The notes beneath the pieces were generated by a model, which saw only the letters and a list, made by a program, of their open reading frames with translations, was not told the DNA's origin and searched no databases. A program made the translations under genes and the position numbers. From positions 186,001 to 250,000 of the forward strand of contig NZ_JAQIBD010000001.1 in the NCBI RefSeq assembly GCF_030347965.1: a stretch of 64,000 bases of DNA, written 5' to 3'. Positions 1-9,993 of the stretch are shown one piece after another. Every line of letters begins with the position of its first letter. The stretch's first letter is position 1. The DNA is from Sulfurovum zhangzhouensis (GTDB taxonomy: Bacteria; Campylobacterota; Campylobacteria; Campylobacterales; Sulfurovaceae).

Positions 1-625
1 CACCCTCAGCACCTTGACGTTTCATAGCACCCACTACTTTACCGTTTACGACAAGTGCTCTGATATCTGCACCGCCGGCTTCTTCTATATACTCTTGGAC
101 CAAAAGGTTCACTTCCATCCCGTAAAATGCATCAAGTACAGACTTAGCAGCTTTTTCACTATCTACCAGTACGACACCTACACCTTGTGTTCCCTCAAGG
201 ATTTTTAGAACCAACGGGGCACCACCGCTTAGTGCAATAACATCTTTTGCACTCGATTTATTTGAAGCGAAGATCGTTTTTGGCATATCTACACCTTTTT
301 TAGAAAGTACCTGTAGACTTCTAAGTTTATCACGGCTTCTTGCTATCGCAAGATTTCCTGAAGTGCTGAACGATCCCATGATCTCAAAATGCCTGACCAT
401 TGCAGTCCCATAAAATGTTCTACTGGCACCGATACGAGGGATAATTGCATCAGGAAGAGGTAACTCTTCTCCCATATAACTGATCTTAAGTTCACCCTTC
501 ATGATCTCAATAGAACATTTAAGGTAATCAATTACTCTGACATCCCATCCTCTTTGCTCGGCAGCTTCTACCAACCTTCTTGTAGAGTAAAGTTTTTTAT
601 TGCGAGAAAGTATATATACTCTCAT
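1..625 (-). CDS. rimK: RimK-type ATP-grasp ligase (partial)
   Basis: This is a RimK-family ATP-grasp ligase, which adds glutamate residues to the C-terminus of ribosomal protein S6 or a similar acceptor. The start is the ATG at 623-625. The reading stays open to base 1, so about 208 N-terminal residues are present and the C-terminus lies outside the window. Visible motifs are the N-terminal MRVYILSRN strand, the glycine-rich ATP-binding segment GTQGVGVVLV and the following LLVQEYIEEAGGADIR. The gene lies 96 bases downstream of a RimB-like protease on the same strand, which matches the known rimB-rimK association. Family is clear. The exact substrate (S6 or another peptide) cannot be told from this part. 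Confidence 0.9.
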   Translation of the reverse strand, partial: MRVYILSRNKKLYSTRRLVEAAEQRGWDVRVIDYLKCSIEIMKGELKISYMGEELPLPDAIIPRIGASRTFYGTAMVRHFEIMGSFSTSGNLAIARSRDKLRSLQVLSKKGVDMPKTIFASNKSSAKDVIALSGGAPLVLKILEGTQGVGVVLVDSEKAAKSVLDAFYGMEVNLLVQEYIEEAGGADIRALVVNGKVVGAMKRQGAEG

Positions 626-721
626 TATTCTTCCTAAAATAAATTTGTGATCGAAAGATCACCGTTTTGTTTTCAACCGCAATTTTATAGTAAAAGTATG
701 ACTTTTGCGGTAACTTTTTTG

Positions 722-1141
722 CTATTTTTTTGACAAATATTCCTGTGATACATCTACCAAAAATTTCCCTGAAAGGAACTTCCTTCCAATAAGCATCGGA
801 TACTTCATATCTGCACGGTTCGTAAGAGAGATGACACACTTATATTTTTGACCGAAAAAATCTACTTCTACCTCAATTGAGGGGCGTAACTGCAACTCTC
901 CGTTAGAACTTCTGACTTTTTTTAGTTTATAAAGAGGCAGTTGCATACGTTTACCGTGATAAGCAGGATGTACTTCATCCAGTAACGTAAAATGTACCAT
1001 ATTATTCTCATCAATCTCTATATCATCACAGTGTAATGCATTAGAATCCGCACCTGTATCTACTTTAGCATCCAGATCAAAGAGTTCCAGATCAATGATT
1101 GATATTAGCTCTTTACTTCCGATTACCTGTTTCTTATTCAT
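722..1141 (-). CDS. RimB-like retropepsin / RimK-associated zinc protease family
   Basis: This 139-residue protein belongs to the small family annotated as ATP-dependent zinc protease or RimB, a retropepsin-like fold found next to RimK ligases. The motif VDTGADSNAL at about residues 27-36 carries the DTGA signature of a single-domain aspartic protease, and the end has the family pattern YPMLIGRKFL. RimB is thought to remove or limit the glutamate tail that RimK adds. The gene precedes rimK on the same strand, so the two probably form one operon. Start is the ATG at 1141. Length fits the family. Proteolytic activity is inferred from the motif. Confidence 0.85.
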   Translation of the reverse strand: MNKKQVIGSKELISIIDLELFDLDAKVDTGADSNALHCDDIEIDENNMVHFTLLDEVHPAYHGKRMQLPLYKLKKVRSSNGELQLRPSIEVEVDFFGQKYKCVISLTNRADMKYPMLIGRKFLSGKFLVDVSQEYLSKK

Positions 1142-1312
1142 TTATTTCCTTCTTAACTCTTTTTTTATAATAACACAATTTTTGATCAAAACTCCATCGA
1201 ATGAAATAAAAACATGATGTATTCTAGGCTGATTTGTAACTTAAATAGTGGTGAAATTAACTTTGTAACAGTTATTTTTGATACACTTTTTTAAATTATT
1301 GAATGGAATACT

Positions 1313-1693
1313 ATGAAAATTCGAATTTACTACGAAGATACGGATGCAGGCGGAATTGTTTACCATACAAACTATATCAAGTATTGTGAAAGGGCGAGGT
1401 CTGAACACTTTTTCAGTCGTGGAATAATGCCTGGAGAAGGGAACAAGTACGGTTTTGTCGTACGTAAGATCACTGCAGATTTTCTTGGAAGTGCCGTTCT
1501 CGGTGATGTATTAGAAGTTAAAACATCAATCCTCAATTTTAAGAACAGCAGCATGACCCTACTTCAAGAAATCACCAACGAAAATAAAATACTCTTTAGT
1601 ATGGAAGTACTGCTTGTGTATGTCGAAGAAGGCAAACCGCGTCGTGTCCCTGATCACTTGGCAGACATTTTGATGGATTTGAATAAATCATAA
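1313..1693 (+). CDS. ybgC: YbgC-family acyl-CoA thioesterase
   Basis: This is a 126-residue hotdog-fold thioesterase of the YbgC family, which hydrolyses acyl-CoA or acyl-ACP and is linked in many Gram-negatives to the Tol-Pal envelope system and phospholipid metabolism. The signature YYEDTDAGGIVYHTNY covers residues 6-21, with the catalytic Asp11 and the conserved His18. The length is normal. It stands alone here: the gene on the left runs in the opposite direction, and acnB on the right converges with it. No Tol-Pal genes are in the window. Confidence 0.93.
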   Translation: MKIRIYYEDTDAGGIVYHTNYIKYCERARSEHFFSRGIMPGEGNKYGFVVRKITADFLGSAVLGDVLEVKTSILNFKNSSMTLLQEITNENKILFSMEVLLVYVEEGKPRRVPDHLADILMDLNKS

Positions 1694-1804
1694 TTTAGTT
1701 ATAAACTTCTAAATACAGAGTAGTGTATTAAGTCATTTTACGTATAAATAATTAGACGGAAATATTTAGATAGATTTGTTGTTGAGTAAAAGTAGAAAAG
1801 AGAT

Positions 1805-1824
1805 GAGAGGCATAGATGCCTCTC
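1805..1824 (-). terminator. hairpin downstream of acnB
   Basis: GAGAGGCA and TGCCTCTC form a perfect 8-bp stem with a TAGA loop 14 bases past the acnB stop. The T-run on the minus strand is weak, so it may act in both directions between ybgC and acnB. Confidence 0.55.
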
Positions 1825-1837
1825 AAAAGAAGGTGAA

Positions 1838-4411
1838 TTACTTCACCATTGCTTCAAGTTCTTCAGCAGAAACTTGGTCAAAGTTAAGGTATTTATATAC
1901 GCTCTCTTTGTTTGCATCTGTGATCTTTTTGTTTACGATCTCAAGATACTCTTCTTTATTTGGAAGACGTCCTAGAAGTGCTGCTACTGCTGCAACTTCC
2001 GCTGACCCTAGATAAACTTGCGCACCTTTTCCAAGTCTGTTGTCGAAGTTTCTTGTAGATGTTGAGAATACGATAGCATTGTCTGCAACTCTAGCTTGGT
2101 TACCCATACAAAGTGAACATCCAGGAACCTCAGTTCTCGCACCAGCTGCACCGAAGATCGCATAGTAACCCTCTTCAGTCAATGTCTTCTCATCCATCTT
2201 GGTCGGTGGTACTACCCACAGCTTAGCCTTAACAGCACCCTCACCTTTAAGGACTTCACCAAGTGCTCTGAATAAACCGATGTTAGTCATACAAGAACCA
2301 ACGAATACTTCATCAATTCTCTCAGTCGGTCTGCTTGGATCAGCAAGTACTTCTGAAAGTGTAGCTACGTCATCCGGATCGTTTGGACAAGCTAAGATAG
2401 GCTCAGTGATCTCATTAAGATCGATCTCGATAACTGCTGCATATTCTGCATCTGCATCAGCTTCTAGAAGCTCTGGATTCTTCAACCACTCTCTCATCTT
2501 GTCTGCTCTTCTTTGAAGTGTTGCAGCATCTTGGTAACCATCTTTGATCATCTCTTCTATAAGAGCGATGTTAGAGTTTAGGTACTCGATGATTGGTTCT
2601 TTATCAAGTTTTACTGTACAAGCTGCAGCAGATCTCTCAGCAGATGCATCTGAAAGCTCAAATGCTTGCTCACACTTCAATGTTTCAAGACCTTCAATCT
2701 CAAGTACACGTCCGGCAAAGATATTTTTCTTACCTTTTTTCTCAACAGTCAATAGACCGTCTTTGATCGCTTGGTAAGGAATTGCATTTACAAGGTCACG
2801 TAGTGTGATACCCGGTTGCATTTCACCTTTGAATCTTACAAGAACAGACTCTGGCATAGTTAGCGGCATCATACCTGTTACACCGGCAAATGCTACAAGA
2901 CCAGAACCAGCAGGGAATGAGATACCGATAGGGAATCTTGTATGTGAATCACCACCTGTACCTACAGTATCCGGAAGACAAAGTCTGTTTAGCCATGAGT
3001 GGATAACACCGTCACCCGGTCTAAGGATCACACCTTTTCTGCTAGTCCAGAAGTCTGGAAGTGTATGCTGAAGCTTGATGTCTGCAGGTTTTGGATACGC
3101 TGCAGTATGACAGAATGACTGCATTACCATATCAGCACCAAAACTTAGTGCAGCAAGCTCTTTGATCTCATCTCTTGTCATTGGACCTGTTGTATCTTGA
3201 GAACCTACAGTTGTAGCAACCGGCTCACAGTATACACCTGGTTTTACACCAGCAAGACCACAAGCCTTACCTACCATTTTTTGTGCAAGTGTGTATCCCT
3301 TACCGTTGTCAGCAGGCTGATCTGGTGCCATAAACATATCTGAAGCTCCCATACCGAGTGCTTCTCTTGCTTTAGCAGTCAAACCTTTACCAATGATCAA
3401 CGGGATACGACCACCTGCTCTCATCTCATCTGGTAGTGTGTTTGGAGAAAGTGCAAACTCAGATACTACTGCACCGTTTTTCTCAATTACACCATCAAAT
3501 GGTTTTACGGTTATCACATCACCAGTCTCTAGATCATCTACTGGAGCCTGGATAGGAAGACATCCTGAATCCTCTGCAGTGTTGAAGAAAATTGGAGCGA
3601 TAATTGAACCAATAACAACACCACCTGTTCTTTTGTTAGGAATACCAGGGATGTCTTCACCCATGTGCCATTGTACTGAGTTGATACCAGATTTTCTTGA
3701 CGAACCTGTACCTACAACGTCACCAACGTATGCAAGCGGGTGACCTTTAGCTTTTAGCTCTGCCATTGTCTCAAGCGGGTTTTCCATTCTTGCTACTAGC
3801 ATTGAGTTAGCGTGAAGTGGGATATCCGCTCTTGTAAATGCTTCAGAAGCAGGTGAAAGGTCGTCAGTGTTGGTTTCACCTGGGATTTTGTATACAGTTA
3901 CAGTGATCTCTTTAGCAAGCTCTGGTTTATTTGTAAACCACTCTGCATTTGCCCAAGACTCAATCACTTCTTTTGCTTTTGCATTACCTGCATCCATCAT
4001 CTCTTTTACATCATTGAAAGAGTTATATACAAGAATAGTATTTTTAAGCTCTTCAGCAGCTGTATCAGCTACTTCACCGCCAAGTTTCAATGCCTCTACA
4101 AGTGGTTGTACGTTAAATCCACCAAGCATTTTTCCAAGGATCTGACATGCTTTTACTGCATCGATCGCATCACATTTAGCGTTATCTTGAACGATATCGT
4201 TTAGGAATGCAGCTTTTACATATGCTGCATCATCAACCCCAGCAGGAACTTTATTTTCAAACATATCCATTGCATAATCTTGGTCAGCAATAGGTGATAC
4301 TTTAAGTAATTCTACTAATTCAGCTACTTGCTCAGCAGTGAGAGGAAGTGGTGGTACACCAAGCTCAGCACGCTCAGCAGTATGTGCTTTATATTCTTCG
4401 ATTAAGGCCAT
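1838..4411 (-). CDS. acnB: Aconitate hydratase B
   Basis: Bifunctional aconitase B (857 residues; the family is usually 850-865) interconverts citrate and isocitrate in the TCA cycle, which in this phylum can run reductively. The iron-sulfur ligands are visible as the single Cys in [11 protein letters not shown] and the pair in GCSLCMGNQ near residue 765. The B-type domain order (HEAT-like N-terminus, swivel domain, then catalytic domains) is kept, beginning [20 protein letters not shown]. The start ATG at 4411 is preceded by an AGGAG ribosome site. It is monocistronic, with its own TATAAT box upstream. Campylobacterota typically use AcnB rather than AcnA. Confidence 0.98.
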   Translation of the reverse strand: MALIEEYKAHTAERAELGVPPLPLTAEQVAELVELLKVSPIADQDYAMDMFENKVPAGVDDAAYVKAAFLNDIVQDNAKCDAIDAVKACQILGKMLGGFNVQPLVEALKLGGEVADTAAEELKNTILVYNSFNDVKEMMDAGNAKAKEVIESWANAEWFTNKPELAKEITVTVYKIPGETNTDDLSPASEAFTRADIPLHANSMLVARMENPLETMAELKAKGHPLAYVGDVVGTGSSRKSGINSVQWHMGEDIPGIPNKRTGGVVIGSIIAPIFFNTAEDSGCLPIQAPVDDLETGDVITVKPFDGVIEKNGAVVSEFALSPNTLPDEMRAGGRIPLIIGKGLTAKAREALGMGASDMFMAPDQPADNGKGYTLAQKMVGKACGLAGVKPGVYCEPVATTVGSQDTTGPMTRDEIKELAALSFGADMVMQSFCHTAAYPKPADIKLQHTLPDFWTSRKGVILRPGDGVIHSWLNRLCLPDTVGTGGDSHTRFPIGISFPAGSGLVAFAGVTGMMPLTMPESVLVRFKGEMQPGITLRDLVNAIPYQAIKDGLLTVEKKGKKNIFAGRVLEIEGLETLKCEQAFELSDASAERSAAACTVKLDKEPIIEYLNSNIALIEEMIKDGYQDAATLQRRADKMREWLKNPELLEADADAEYAAVIEIDLNEITEPILACPNDPDDVATLSEVLADPSRPTERIDEVFVGSCMTNIGLFRALGEVLKGEGAVKAKLWVVPPTKMDEKTLTEEGYYAIFGAAGARTEVPGCSLCMGNQARVADNAIVFSTSTRNFDNRLGKGAQVYLGSAEVAAVAALLGRLPNKEEYLEIVNKKITDANKESVYKYLNFDQVSAEELEAMVK

Positions 4412-4443
4412 ATTAGGTCTCCTAAGTTTGGTTTTGTATCAAG

Positions 4444-4449
4444 ATTATA
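4444..4449 (-). promoter_or_regulatory. -10 box of acnB
   Basis: TATAAT on the minus strand, 33-38 bases before the acnB ATG. It predicts a leader of about 25 bases that contains the AGGAG site. No recognisable -35 is seen, as is usual in Campylobacterota. Confidence 0.6.
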
Positions 4450-4541
4450 CCGATATGTGTTTATAAAGTTATTGTTCTAATAAGAAGAAGTAAAACGAAG
4501 AGGTGTTTTGTGTAGGTTTGATACAGGAAATTGGGAAAGTG

Positions 4542-6803
4542 TTACAATATTTCCCTATTTCCTTTGGCATTAGGTTCTGACAGTACCCCCATTGCCTCAA
4601 GCTGTTCGATAATATTTGCTGAACGGTTGTAACCAATCTGTAACTTTCTCTGCAAATAGGATATAGAGGTTTTTTTATCACTTAAAATAACTGCTTTTGC
4701 CTCTTCATAAAGTGGATCAAGCTCCATATCACCGGCATCTGAAGTTCCGCCTTCACTACTGCCGGCGACTAGATAGTTTTCGTCATACTCCGGCTCTCGC
4801 TGAGCCTTGATATACTCGACAATCTTCTCGATCTCTTCTTCAGTACTCCAAGGAGCATGCAAACGTACCAGTCCAGTAGATCCAGGAGGCGTAAATAGAC
4901 CATCCCCACGTCCTAACAGGCTCTCCGCACCCATCGTGTCAAGTATGACCTTTGAATCGATTCTTTGTCCAACCCTGTAACTCAGACGTGAAGGAAGATT
5001 TGCTTTTATCAAACCTGTAACAACATCTACACTCGGTCGTTGTGTTGCTACGATCAAATGGATACCAGAAGCCCTAGCCATCTGTGCAAGACGTGCAATC
5101 GAGAACTCTACCTCTTTCCCTCCTGTCATCATCAAATCAGCCAACTCGTCAATTACCACTACGATATATGGGAACGGTTCAGCAGAGCCGTCCTTTTTTA
5201 CTTTTTCATTATAGTTTTCTATGTTCTTGGTACGATTCTCAGCCATCAGCTTATAACGGCGCTCCATTTCGCCAACCATGTTCGCTAGTGCTGCGATCGC
5301 TTTTTTTGCATCAATGATAACAGGGGTCAAGAGATGCGGAATGTCATTGTAGATAGAAAACTCCAACATCTTAGGATCGATAAGCATCAATTTAAGATGA
5401 TCAGGATCATTTCTATATAGTAAAGAAAGGATCATAGCATTGATCCCTACTGATTTACCCGATCCCGTAGTACCCGCAATAAGAATATGCGGAAGCTTCT
5501 TAATATCTGTTACAAAGGGTTTCCCTACGATATCTTTCCCCAGAGCCACAGTCAACGGAGAGCTAGATGTTGTAAAGATCTCAGATTCAAGTATCTCTCT
5601 AAGATAAATCGTATCAACATTGTCGTTAGGGATCTCAATCCCTACGACGTCACGACCGGGGATCGGTGCCTGGATACGGATCGTTTCTGCTTGTAATGCC
5701 ATAGCGAGGTCATCTTGCAAGTTAAGGATCTTTGATACCTTTACATGAGGAGCCGGTTTAAACTCAAATGTAGTTACTAAAGGTCCAGAGTAAGTACGTA
5801 CTACATCACCCTCGATCTTGAACTGCTCTAGTTTGGCTAAAAGTTCACCAATCTTACGGTCAATCTCCGCTTCATTCATTTTTTTAGTTGTCTTAGGTGC
5901 TTTTTGTAAAAAATCCAATTTTGGCAATCTGAAGTTTTTAGGCTTCTCAACTTGCCCTTTTTCAATCTGGTCAAGCAGTTTTGAATTCTCTTCAAGTTCA
6001 TCTACGATTGTTACATTAGAACTGTTTTTAGATGTCAAAGAAAGAGGAGGTTTTCTATTACTCTCAACTTCCATTGCTTCTTCCATCTCTTTTTCAAATA
6101 TAGTGATCTCCTGAATAACCGGATCATCGATCTCTTCTTCCCAAGGCAATGGTTCATCACGTAATGAAAATGGCTCAGCTTTATTTTTTATAACTTTTTG
6201 TACAGGTTTTTTAGTAATTGTCTGTCTCTTTGTTGACACTTCCATTTCAGGCATCATCTCATCTTCGAGTTTTGGTGATGCAAAAGGATTGGTAAATATT
6301 TTTTTGAAAATACCCTTCAGAGCAACCATGAATTTTTTCAATGCCGATAACCATGAGGACAAAGACATACCCGGGACATTGACATCCTTTGGACTAAAAT
6401 CATCATCTAGGATAAAAACCAATGAAAGTAATGTGATCAAAAGCCAGGAGAGCCAAAGGCCTGCTTTGCCTATGTACGGTTCAAGAAATTCTACGATCTG
6501 TGTACCTATGAATCCTGCTTTTTCAAGATCAAAGACCAATGACTCCAGAAAGATCAAACCGATAAACAGAAGTATCCATCCTAAATAGAAGTCAATCTCT
6601 TTGGCTTTGGACTTATCTTTAAAAAGTTTATAAAGAGGATAAAAAAGAATAAAAAGATTGATATATGCAAGATATCCAAAGAGAAAGATATTTGTCTGAC
6701 CGATCTTTTCTCCAATATTTCCTACAAGACCTGTCCCTAAAAAGAGCGTTGAAAAAGCTGCATAAATAAAGAGTATGGAGGTAATAATAAGTGCGATTTT
6801 CAC
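4542..6803 (-). CDS. ftsK: DNA translocase FtsK
   Basis: FtsK is the membrane-anchored motor that moves chromosome-dimer ends to the recombinase site during septation. Four membrane segments lie at about residues 3-25, 39-62, 72-92 and 113-132. A charged linker covers about 150-320. The motor domain has Walker A GTTGSGKS at 444-451 and a Walker B ending IVVVIDELADL. The C-terminal winged helix (about 690-745, starting TSISYLQRKL) is the gamma domain that reads polarity sequences. At 753 residues it is a short-linker FtsK, like those of other Campylobacterota. It lies downstream of the tRNA-Leu region on the opposite strand. Confidence 0.97.
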   Translation of the reverse strand: MKIALIITSILFIYAAFSTLFLGTGLVGNIGEKIGQTNIFLFGYLAYINLFILFYPLYKLFKDKSKAKEIDFYLGWILLFIGLIFLESLVFDLEKAGFIGTQIVEFLEPYIGKAGLWLSWLLITLLSLVFILDDDFSPKDVNVPGMSLSSWLSALKKFMVALKGIFKKIFTNPFASPKLEDEMMPEMEVSTKRQTITKKPVQKVIKNKAEPFSLRDEPLPWEEEIDDPVIQEITIFEKEMEEAMEVESNRKPPLSLTSKNSSNVTIVDELEENSKLLDQIEKGQVEKPKNFRLPKLDFLQKAPKTTKKMNEAEIDRKIGELLAKLEQFKIEGDVVRTYSGPLVTTFEFKPAPHVKVSKILNLQDDLAMALQAETIRIQAPIPGRDVVGIEIPNDNVDTIYLREILESEIFTTSSSPLTVALGKDIVGKPFVTDIKKLPHILIAGTTGSGKSVGINAMILSLLYRNDPDHLKLMLIDPKMLEFSIYNDIPHLLTPVIIDAKKAIAALANMVGEMERRYKLMAENRTKNIENYNEKVKKDGSAEPFPYIVVVIDELADLMMTGGKEVEFSIARLAQMARASGIHLIVATQRPSVDVVTGLIKANLPSRLSYRVGQRIDSKVILDTMGAESLLGRGDGLFTPPGSTGLVRLHAPWSTEEEIEKIVEYIKAQREPEYDENYLVAGSSEGGTSDAGDMELDPLYEEAKAVILSDKKTSISYLQRKLQIGYNRSANIIEQLEAMGVLSEPNAKGNREIL

Positions 6804-7049
6804 ATCTATTCCCTGTATTTCGTTTAATATTAATTAATGAAGATATTATATCACAATATTATAAGGGGTTATTGAAATATCCCATTTTGAGCTTTTTCGT
6901 ATAGAAAACAGTTCTTTTTTACACAACAATTATGTTTTATGATATTTTCTGATCTTTACTCTACAAACATACGAAAAGTTGATTTATTTTTTAAACAAGA
7001 CTTAAGGTTACACTGCGTAGAATTCCACTCTACATTTCGTATGTAGGAT

Positions 7050-7134
7050 GCCTCGATGGTGGAATTGGTAGACACGCCAGACTCAAAATCTGGTGGGGCG
7101 ACCCGTGCCGGTTCGACTCCGGCTCGAGGTACCA
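7050..7134 (+). tRNA. tRNA-Leu(CAA)
   Basis: Cloverleaf with acceptor GCCTCGA/TCGAGGT, anticodon arm CCAGA-CTCAAAA-TCTGG (anticodon CAA), a long class II variable arm, T-loop GGTTCGACTCC and encoded CCA. Confidence 0.96.
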
Positions 7135-7265
7135 TTTGATAGAACGTTTTTTTGGCAAAGCCAAACAAAACTACGTTAACACTGAGTTTGCTTCAGCAGT
7201 ATGCTCACGAAACTAGTTTCGTTTGTTTTCTCAAACTAAATGGTTCATCTATCATTATTTAGGAC

Positions 7266-7342
7266 GCGGGAATAGCTCAGTTGGCTAGAGCGTCTGCCTT
7301 CCAAGCTGAGGGTCGCGGGTTCGAGTCCCGTTTCCCGCTCCA
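7266..7342 (+). tRNA. tRNA-Gly(TCC)
   Basis: Cloverleaf with acceptor GCGGGAA/TTCCCGC, anticodon loop CTTCCAA (anticodon TCC), T-arm GCGGGTTCGAGTCCCGT and encoded CCA. Confidence 0.96.
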
Positions 7343-7441
7343 CTAAATTATTTGGCTTTCTTCTTAAATAAGCAGCAAAGCTACTTAATAAATTCATCTC
7401 ACTAAAGCTGTTACTTTGCAACGAACAGTGATAATGGTAGC

Positions 7442-7516
7442 GCGGGCGTAGCTCAGGGGTAGAGCATAACCTTGCCAAGGTTAGGGTCGACGGTTCGAAT
7501 CCGTTCGCCCGCTCCA
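7442..7516 (+). tRNA. tRNA-Gly(GCC)
   Basis: Cloverleaf with acceptor GCGGGCG/CGCCCGC, anticodon loop TTGCCAA (anticodon GCC), T-arm ACGGTTCGAATCCGT and encoded CCA. The second glycine isoacceptor follows the first by 99 bases. Confidence 0.96.
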
Positions 7517-7541
7517 TTTATATCTCTACATCTATTTTTGC

Positions 7542-7547
7542 TATAAT
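7542..7547 (+). promoter_or_regulatory. -10 box before the 7576 membrane protein
   Basis: TATAAT preceded by a T-rich stretch, 28 bases before the ATG at 7576. Confidence 0.5.
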
Positions 7548-7575
7548 CCATTTACCTTGCATTGAAGTAGTTTAT

Positions 7576-8343
7576 ATGTCTGATTTTGTCGTCGTTTTTA
7601 TTTTTGTACTTTATCCTTTTTATATCATTATCATTAGCCTCATTACAAAAATGATACTACCGCTCTTTTCGATTACTCCACCTACTTTTTTTACTCTTTT
7701 AAAAAAATATAGCCTTATATTTTTTATTATGTTCTTGCCTTTACCTGTACTATCAGGTTTTATTTTTGCTTTTTTTAACGATATTTCAATACCACTAATT
7801 GTATTAGTGACCTTCTATATATACTTACAACACTACTTAATGAAAACATATATACTTACTGCTAAAAGAAAAACGCTTCCTTATAAAGCGATAACTACGA
7901 TTTTTGTTTTATTGATACTCTCAGTTTCATTGATTTTTTTGGCATTAGATAATGTTCCACGATATATGAGTTGGTATACGTTAGATGATGAAAAGATCAC
8001 ATCCAGTGCAATAAGTTACTCTGGTAATGCACCTGTATGCTTGTATATAGTAGAGTGCAGTTCTGGTGTTCCAAAACTTGAACTCATATCTGATATAGAT
8101 AAACTCAACTTAGATGAAATAAAAGAACTTATTTGGAAGAGACGTATTTATAATTTTTGTGAAGGATATACTGAAAATATCGTATTAGACTTCCCTGAAG
8201 ATACAAATATAAGTAGTGCAAGATGGTCTTTTTATAATGATAGGTTTATAACCAATAATGGTCATTGGCAAGGTAGTTGGGTAAGTATTTACGATTGGGA
8301 AAAATGTACAGTAGAGAAAGCAACATGGAACAAACAGAACTAA
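7576..8343 (+). CDS. Membrane protein of unknown function
   Basis: I do not recognise this 255-residue protein. The first half has four hydrophobic segments, roughly residues 3-27, 45-68, 70-92 and 104-126, rich in Phe, Ile and Leu. The second half (about 130-255) is a soluble domain with three Cys and many aromatic residues (for example RWSFYNDRF and WQGSWVSIYDW), probably outside the cytoplasmic membrane. It sits between the tRNA-Gly genes and ubiX. A TATAAT box lies 28 bases before the ATG. Composition is more AT-rich than its neighbours, and function cannot be inferred from context. Confidence 0.75.
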   Translation: MSDFVVVFIFVLYPFYIIIISLITKMILPLFSITPPTFFTLLKKYSLIFFIMFLPLPVLSGFIFAFFNDISIPLIVLVTFYIYLQHYLMKTYILTAKRKTLPYKAITTIFVLLILSVSLIFLALDNVPRYMSWYTLDDEKITSSAISYSGNAPVCLYIVECSSGVPKLELISDIDKLNLDEIKELIWKRRIYNFCEGYTENIVLDFPEDTNISSARWSFYNDRFITNNGHWQGSWVSIYDWEKCTVEKATWNKQN

Positions 8344-8362
8344 AGCTTTACATTCTTTTTGT

Positions 8363-8368
8363 TATAAT
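8363..8368 (+). promoter_or_regulatory. -10 box of ubiX-coaD-tmk
   Basis: TATAAT 27-32 bases before the TTG start of ubiX. It probably drives the three overlapping genes that follow. Confidence 0.55.
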
Positions 8369-8394
8369 CTCCATAATTAAATAAAAGGGATATT

Positions 8395-8916
8395 TTGAAA
8401 ATCGTCGTAGCCATTACTGGTGCCAGCGGTGTAGAGCTAGGCAAAAAGTTTGTCGATTATCTGCCTGAAGGTATCGAAGCCCATGTTGTAGTCTCTGATA
8501 ATGCTCTTACTGTAGAATCTTTTGAAAATAAACAAGTCACACTGCACCAAAATGAAAATATCGCTGCCTCAGTCTCCAGCGGCTCCTTTAGAGTAGATGC
8601 CACAGCGATCATCCCTTGCAGTATGAATACACTGGCAAAGATCGCATGCGGGATCAGCGATAACCTTGCTACCAGAGTGGCAGCCGTAGCACTCAAAGAA
8701 CAAAAAAAGTTACTTCTAGCTCCTCGTGAACTTCCTTTTTCAGCTATTGCACTGGAAAATATGCAAAAACTTGCTACACTTGGCGTCATCATAGCTCCGC
8801 CTGTATTGGGGTACTACTCAGACTCTAGTTCTTTAGATGAAATGGAACGTTTTATTATCGGAAAATGGTATGATGCACTTGGCATAGAAAACAATTTATT
8901 TGAAAGATGGAAATAA
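8395..8916 (+). CDS. ubiX: Flavin prenyltransferase UbiX
   Basis: UbiX (173 residues) attaches a dimethylallyl group to FMN, giving the prenylated cofactor used by UbiD decarboxylases in quinone synthesis and other pathways. The N-terminal KIVVAITGASGVELGK is the family FMN-binding motif, and LLLAPRELPFSAIALENM is the conserved second-half signature. The start is TTG at 8395, preceded by an AAAAGGG ribosome site; no better ATG exists upstream. The stop is followed after one base by the coaD ATG, so the genes are translationally coupled. No ubiD is present in the window. Confidence 0.93.
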   Translation: MKIVVAITGASGVELGKKFVDYLPEGIEAHVVVSDNALTVESFENKQVTLHQNENIAASVSSGSFRVDATAIIPCSMNTLAKIACGISDNLATRVAAVALKEQKKLLLAPRELPFSAIALENMQKLATLGVIIAPPVLGYYSDSSSLDEMERFIIGKWYDALGIENNLFERWK

Positions 8917-8917
8917 G

Positions 8918-9400
8918 ATGAGTACATATAAAAGAGCAATCTATCCCGGAACATTTGATCCTATCACCAACGGACACCTGGATATCATCAGACGTGCCCA
9001 TAGAATGTTTGATGAGATCATTATAGCAGTAGCGGAATCAGAGGCAAAAAAACCGATGTTTAACTTCGCACAGCGCGTACATATGGTTAAAGCGGTTACT
9101 GCTGATCTACCTAACATTCAAGTAAGAGGGTTTAATAACCTACTGGTGAATCTTTCTGATGAACTGGATGCAAATATCATCATCCGCGGGCTTAGAGCAG
9201 TCAGTGACTTTGAGTATGAACTACAGATGGGATATGCCAATGCATCACTGAAAAAAGAACTTGAGACGATCTATCTGATGCCAAGTCTGGAGCATGCCTT
9301 TGTCAGCTCCTCAGTTGTACGTACCATACTTAACTTTGACGGAAAGGTTGAGCATCTCGTTCCACCTAAAGCTTTAGAACTTATCAAGTGTGAACGCTGA
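8918..9400 (+). CDS. coaD: Phosphopantetheine adenylyltransferase
   Basis: CoaD (160 residues) transfers AMP to 4'-phosphopantetheine in the penultimate step of coenzyme A synthesis. The nucleotidyltransferase motif YPGTFDPITNGHLDII carries the TNGH version of the HxGH site, and the C-terminal part contains EHAFVSSSVVR. The start is the ATG at 8918, one base after the ubiX stop. An in-frame TTG at 8900 would extend it by six non-conserved residues. The stop overlaps the tmk start (ATG at 9400). Confidence 0.96.
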   Translation: MSTYKRAIYPGTFDPITNGHLDIIRRAHRMFDEIIIAVAESEAKKPMFNFAQRVHMVKAVTADLPNIQVRGFNNLLVNLSDELDANIIIRGLRAVSDFEYELQMGYANASLKKELETIYLMPSLEHAFVSSSVVRTILNFDGKVEHLVPPKALELIKCER

Positions 9401-9975
9401 TGGTAGTACTTTTTGAAGGGATCGACACCTGCGGGAAGAGTACCCAGCTGGAACTGCTTAAACAAAAACATCCGGAGATCATCACTACAAAAGAGCCCGG
9501 TGGTACGGCATTTGGTATCAAAGCGAGAGAAATACTTTTAGAGAGCTCTATCATTTCGAAGCGTGCAGAACTTTTACTGTTTTTAGCAGACCGTGCAGAA
9601 CATTATGAAGAGGTAGTCCAGCCCAACCAGGACAAATTGATCATCTCAGATAGAGGATTTATCTCAGGAATCGGTTATGCTTTGGCTAACGGTGATTTCG
9701 AACTGGATGACCTGATCATGCTTAACAAGTTTGCGCTGCAAGGGAATCTGCCTGATAAGGTCATTCTCTTCCTTACAGATATACAAACCCTTCAAGAAAG
9801 ACTTGGCGGCAAAGACTTGGATGGAATAGAACAACGCGGTCTGGAGTACCTGCTAAGTGTTCAGGAACATATGAGACAAACTGTACTTACACTAGGTATC
9901 CCGCATCTTTTTATCGATGCATGCGATAGTATAGAAAATATTCATCAAACGATACTAACCTACTTGAAGGTATAA
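9400..9975 (+). CDS. tmk: Thymidylate kinase
   Basis: Thymidylate kinase (191 residues) phosphorylates dTMP to dTDP for DNA synthesis. The P-loop reads FEGIDTCGKSTQ at residues 5-16. The DR motif is in ISDRGFISGIGYA, and a lid-like segment follows in the second half (RLGGKDLDGIEQRG). Its ATG overlaps the last base of the coaD stop codon, so it is the third gene of the ubiX-coaD-tmk unit. Length is normal for a bacterial Tmk. Confidence 0.95.
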   Translation: MVVLFEGIDTCGKSTQLELLKQKHPEIITTKEPGGTAFGIKAREILLESSIISKRAELLLFLADRAEHYEEVVQPNQDKLIISDRGFISGIGYALANGDFELDDLIMLNKFALQGNLPDKVILFLTDIQTLQERLGGKDLDGIEQRGLEYLLSVQEHMRQTVLTLGIPHLFIDACDSIENIHQTILTYLKV

Positions 9976-9993
9976 TTACATAAATTAAAATCT

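Noticed and set aside
2199-4145. Several plus-strand open frames inside acnB
   Set aside because: Serine-rich antisense shadows of a conserved gene with no ribosome sites.
6956-7168. Minus-strand open frame across tRNA-Leu
   Set aside because: Same artefact (RAGVEPARVAPPDFESG); no ribosome site and no homologous protein pattern.
7245-7517. Minus-strand open frame across the two tRNA-Gly genes
   Set aside because: It is the antisense of tRNA genes and gives the well-known false protein pattern ETGLEPATL. Not a gene.
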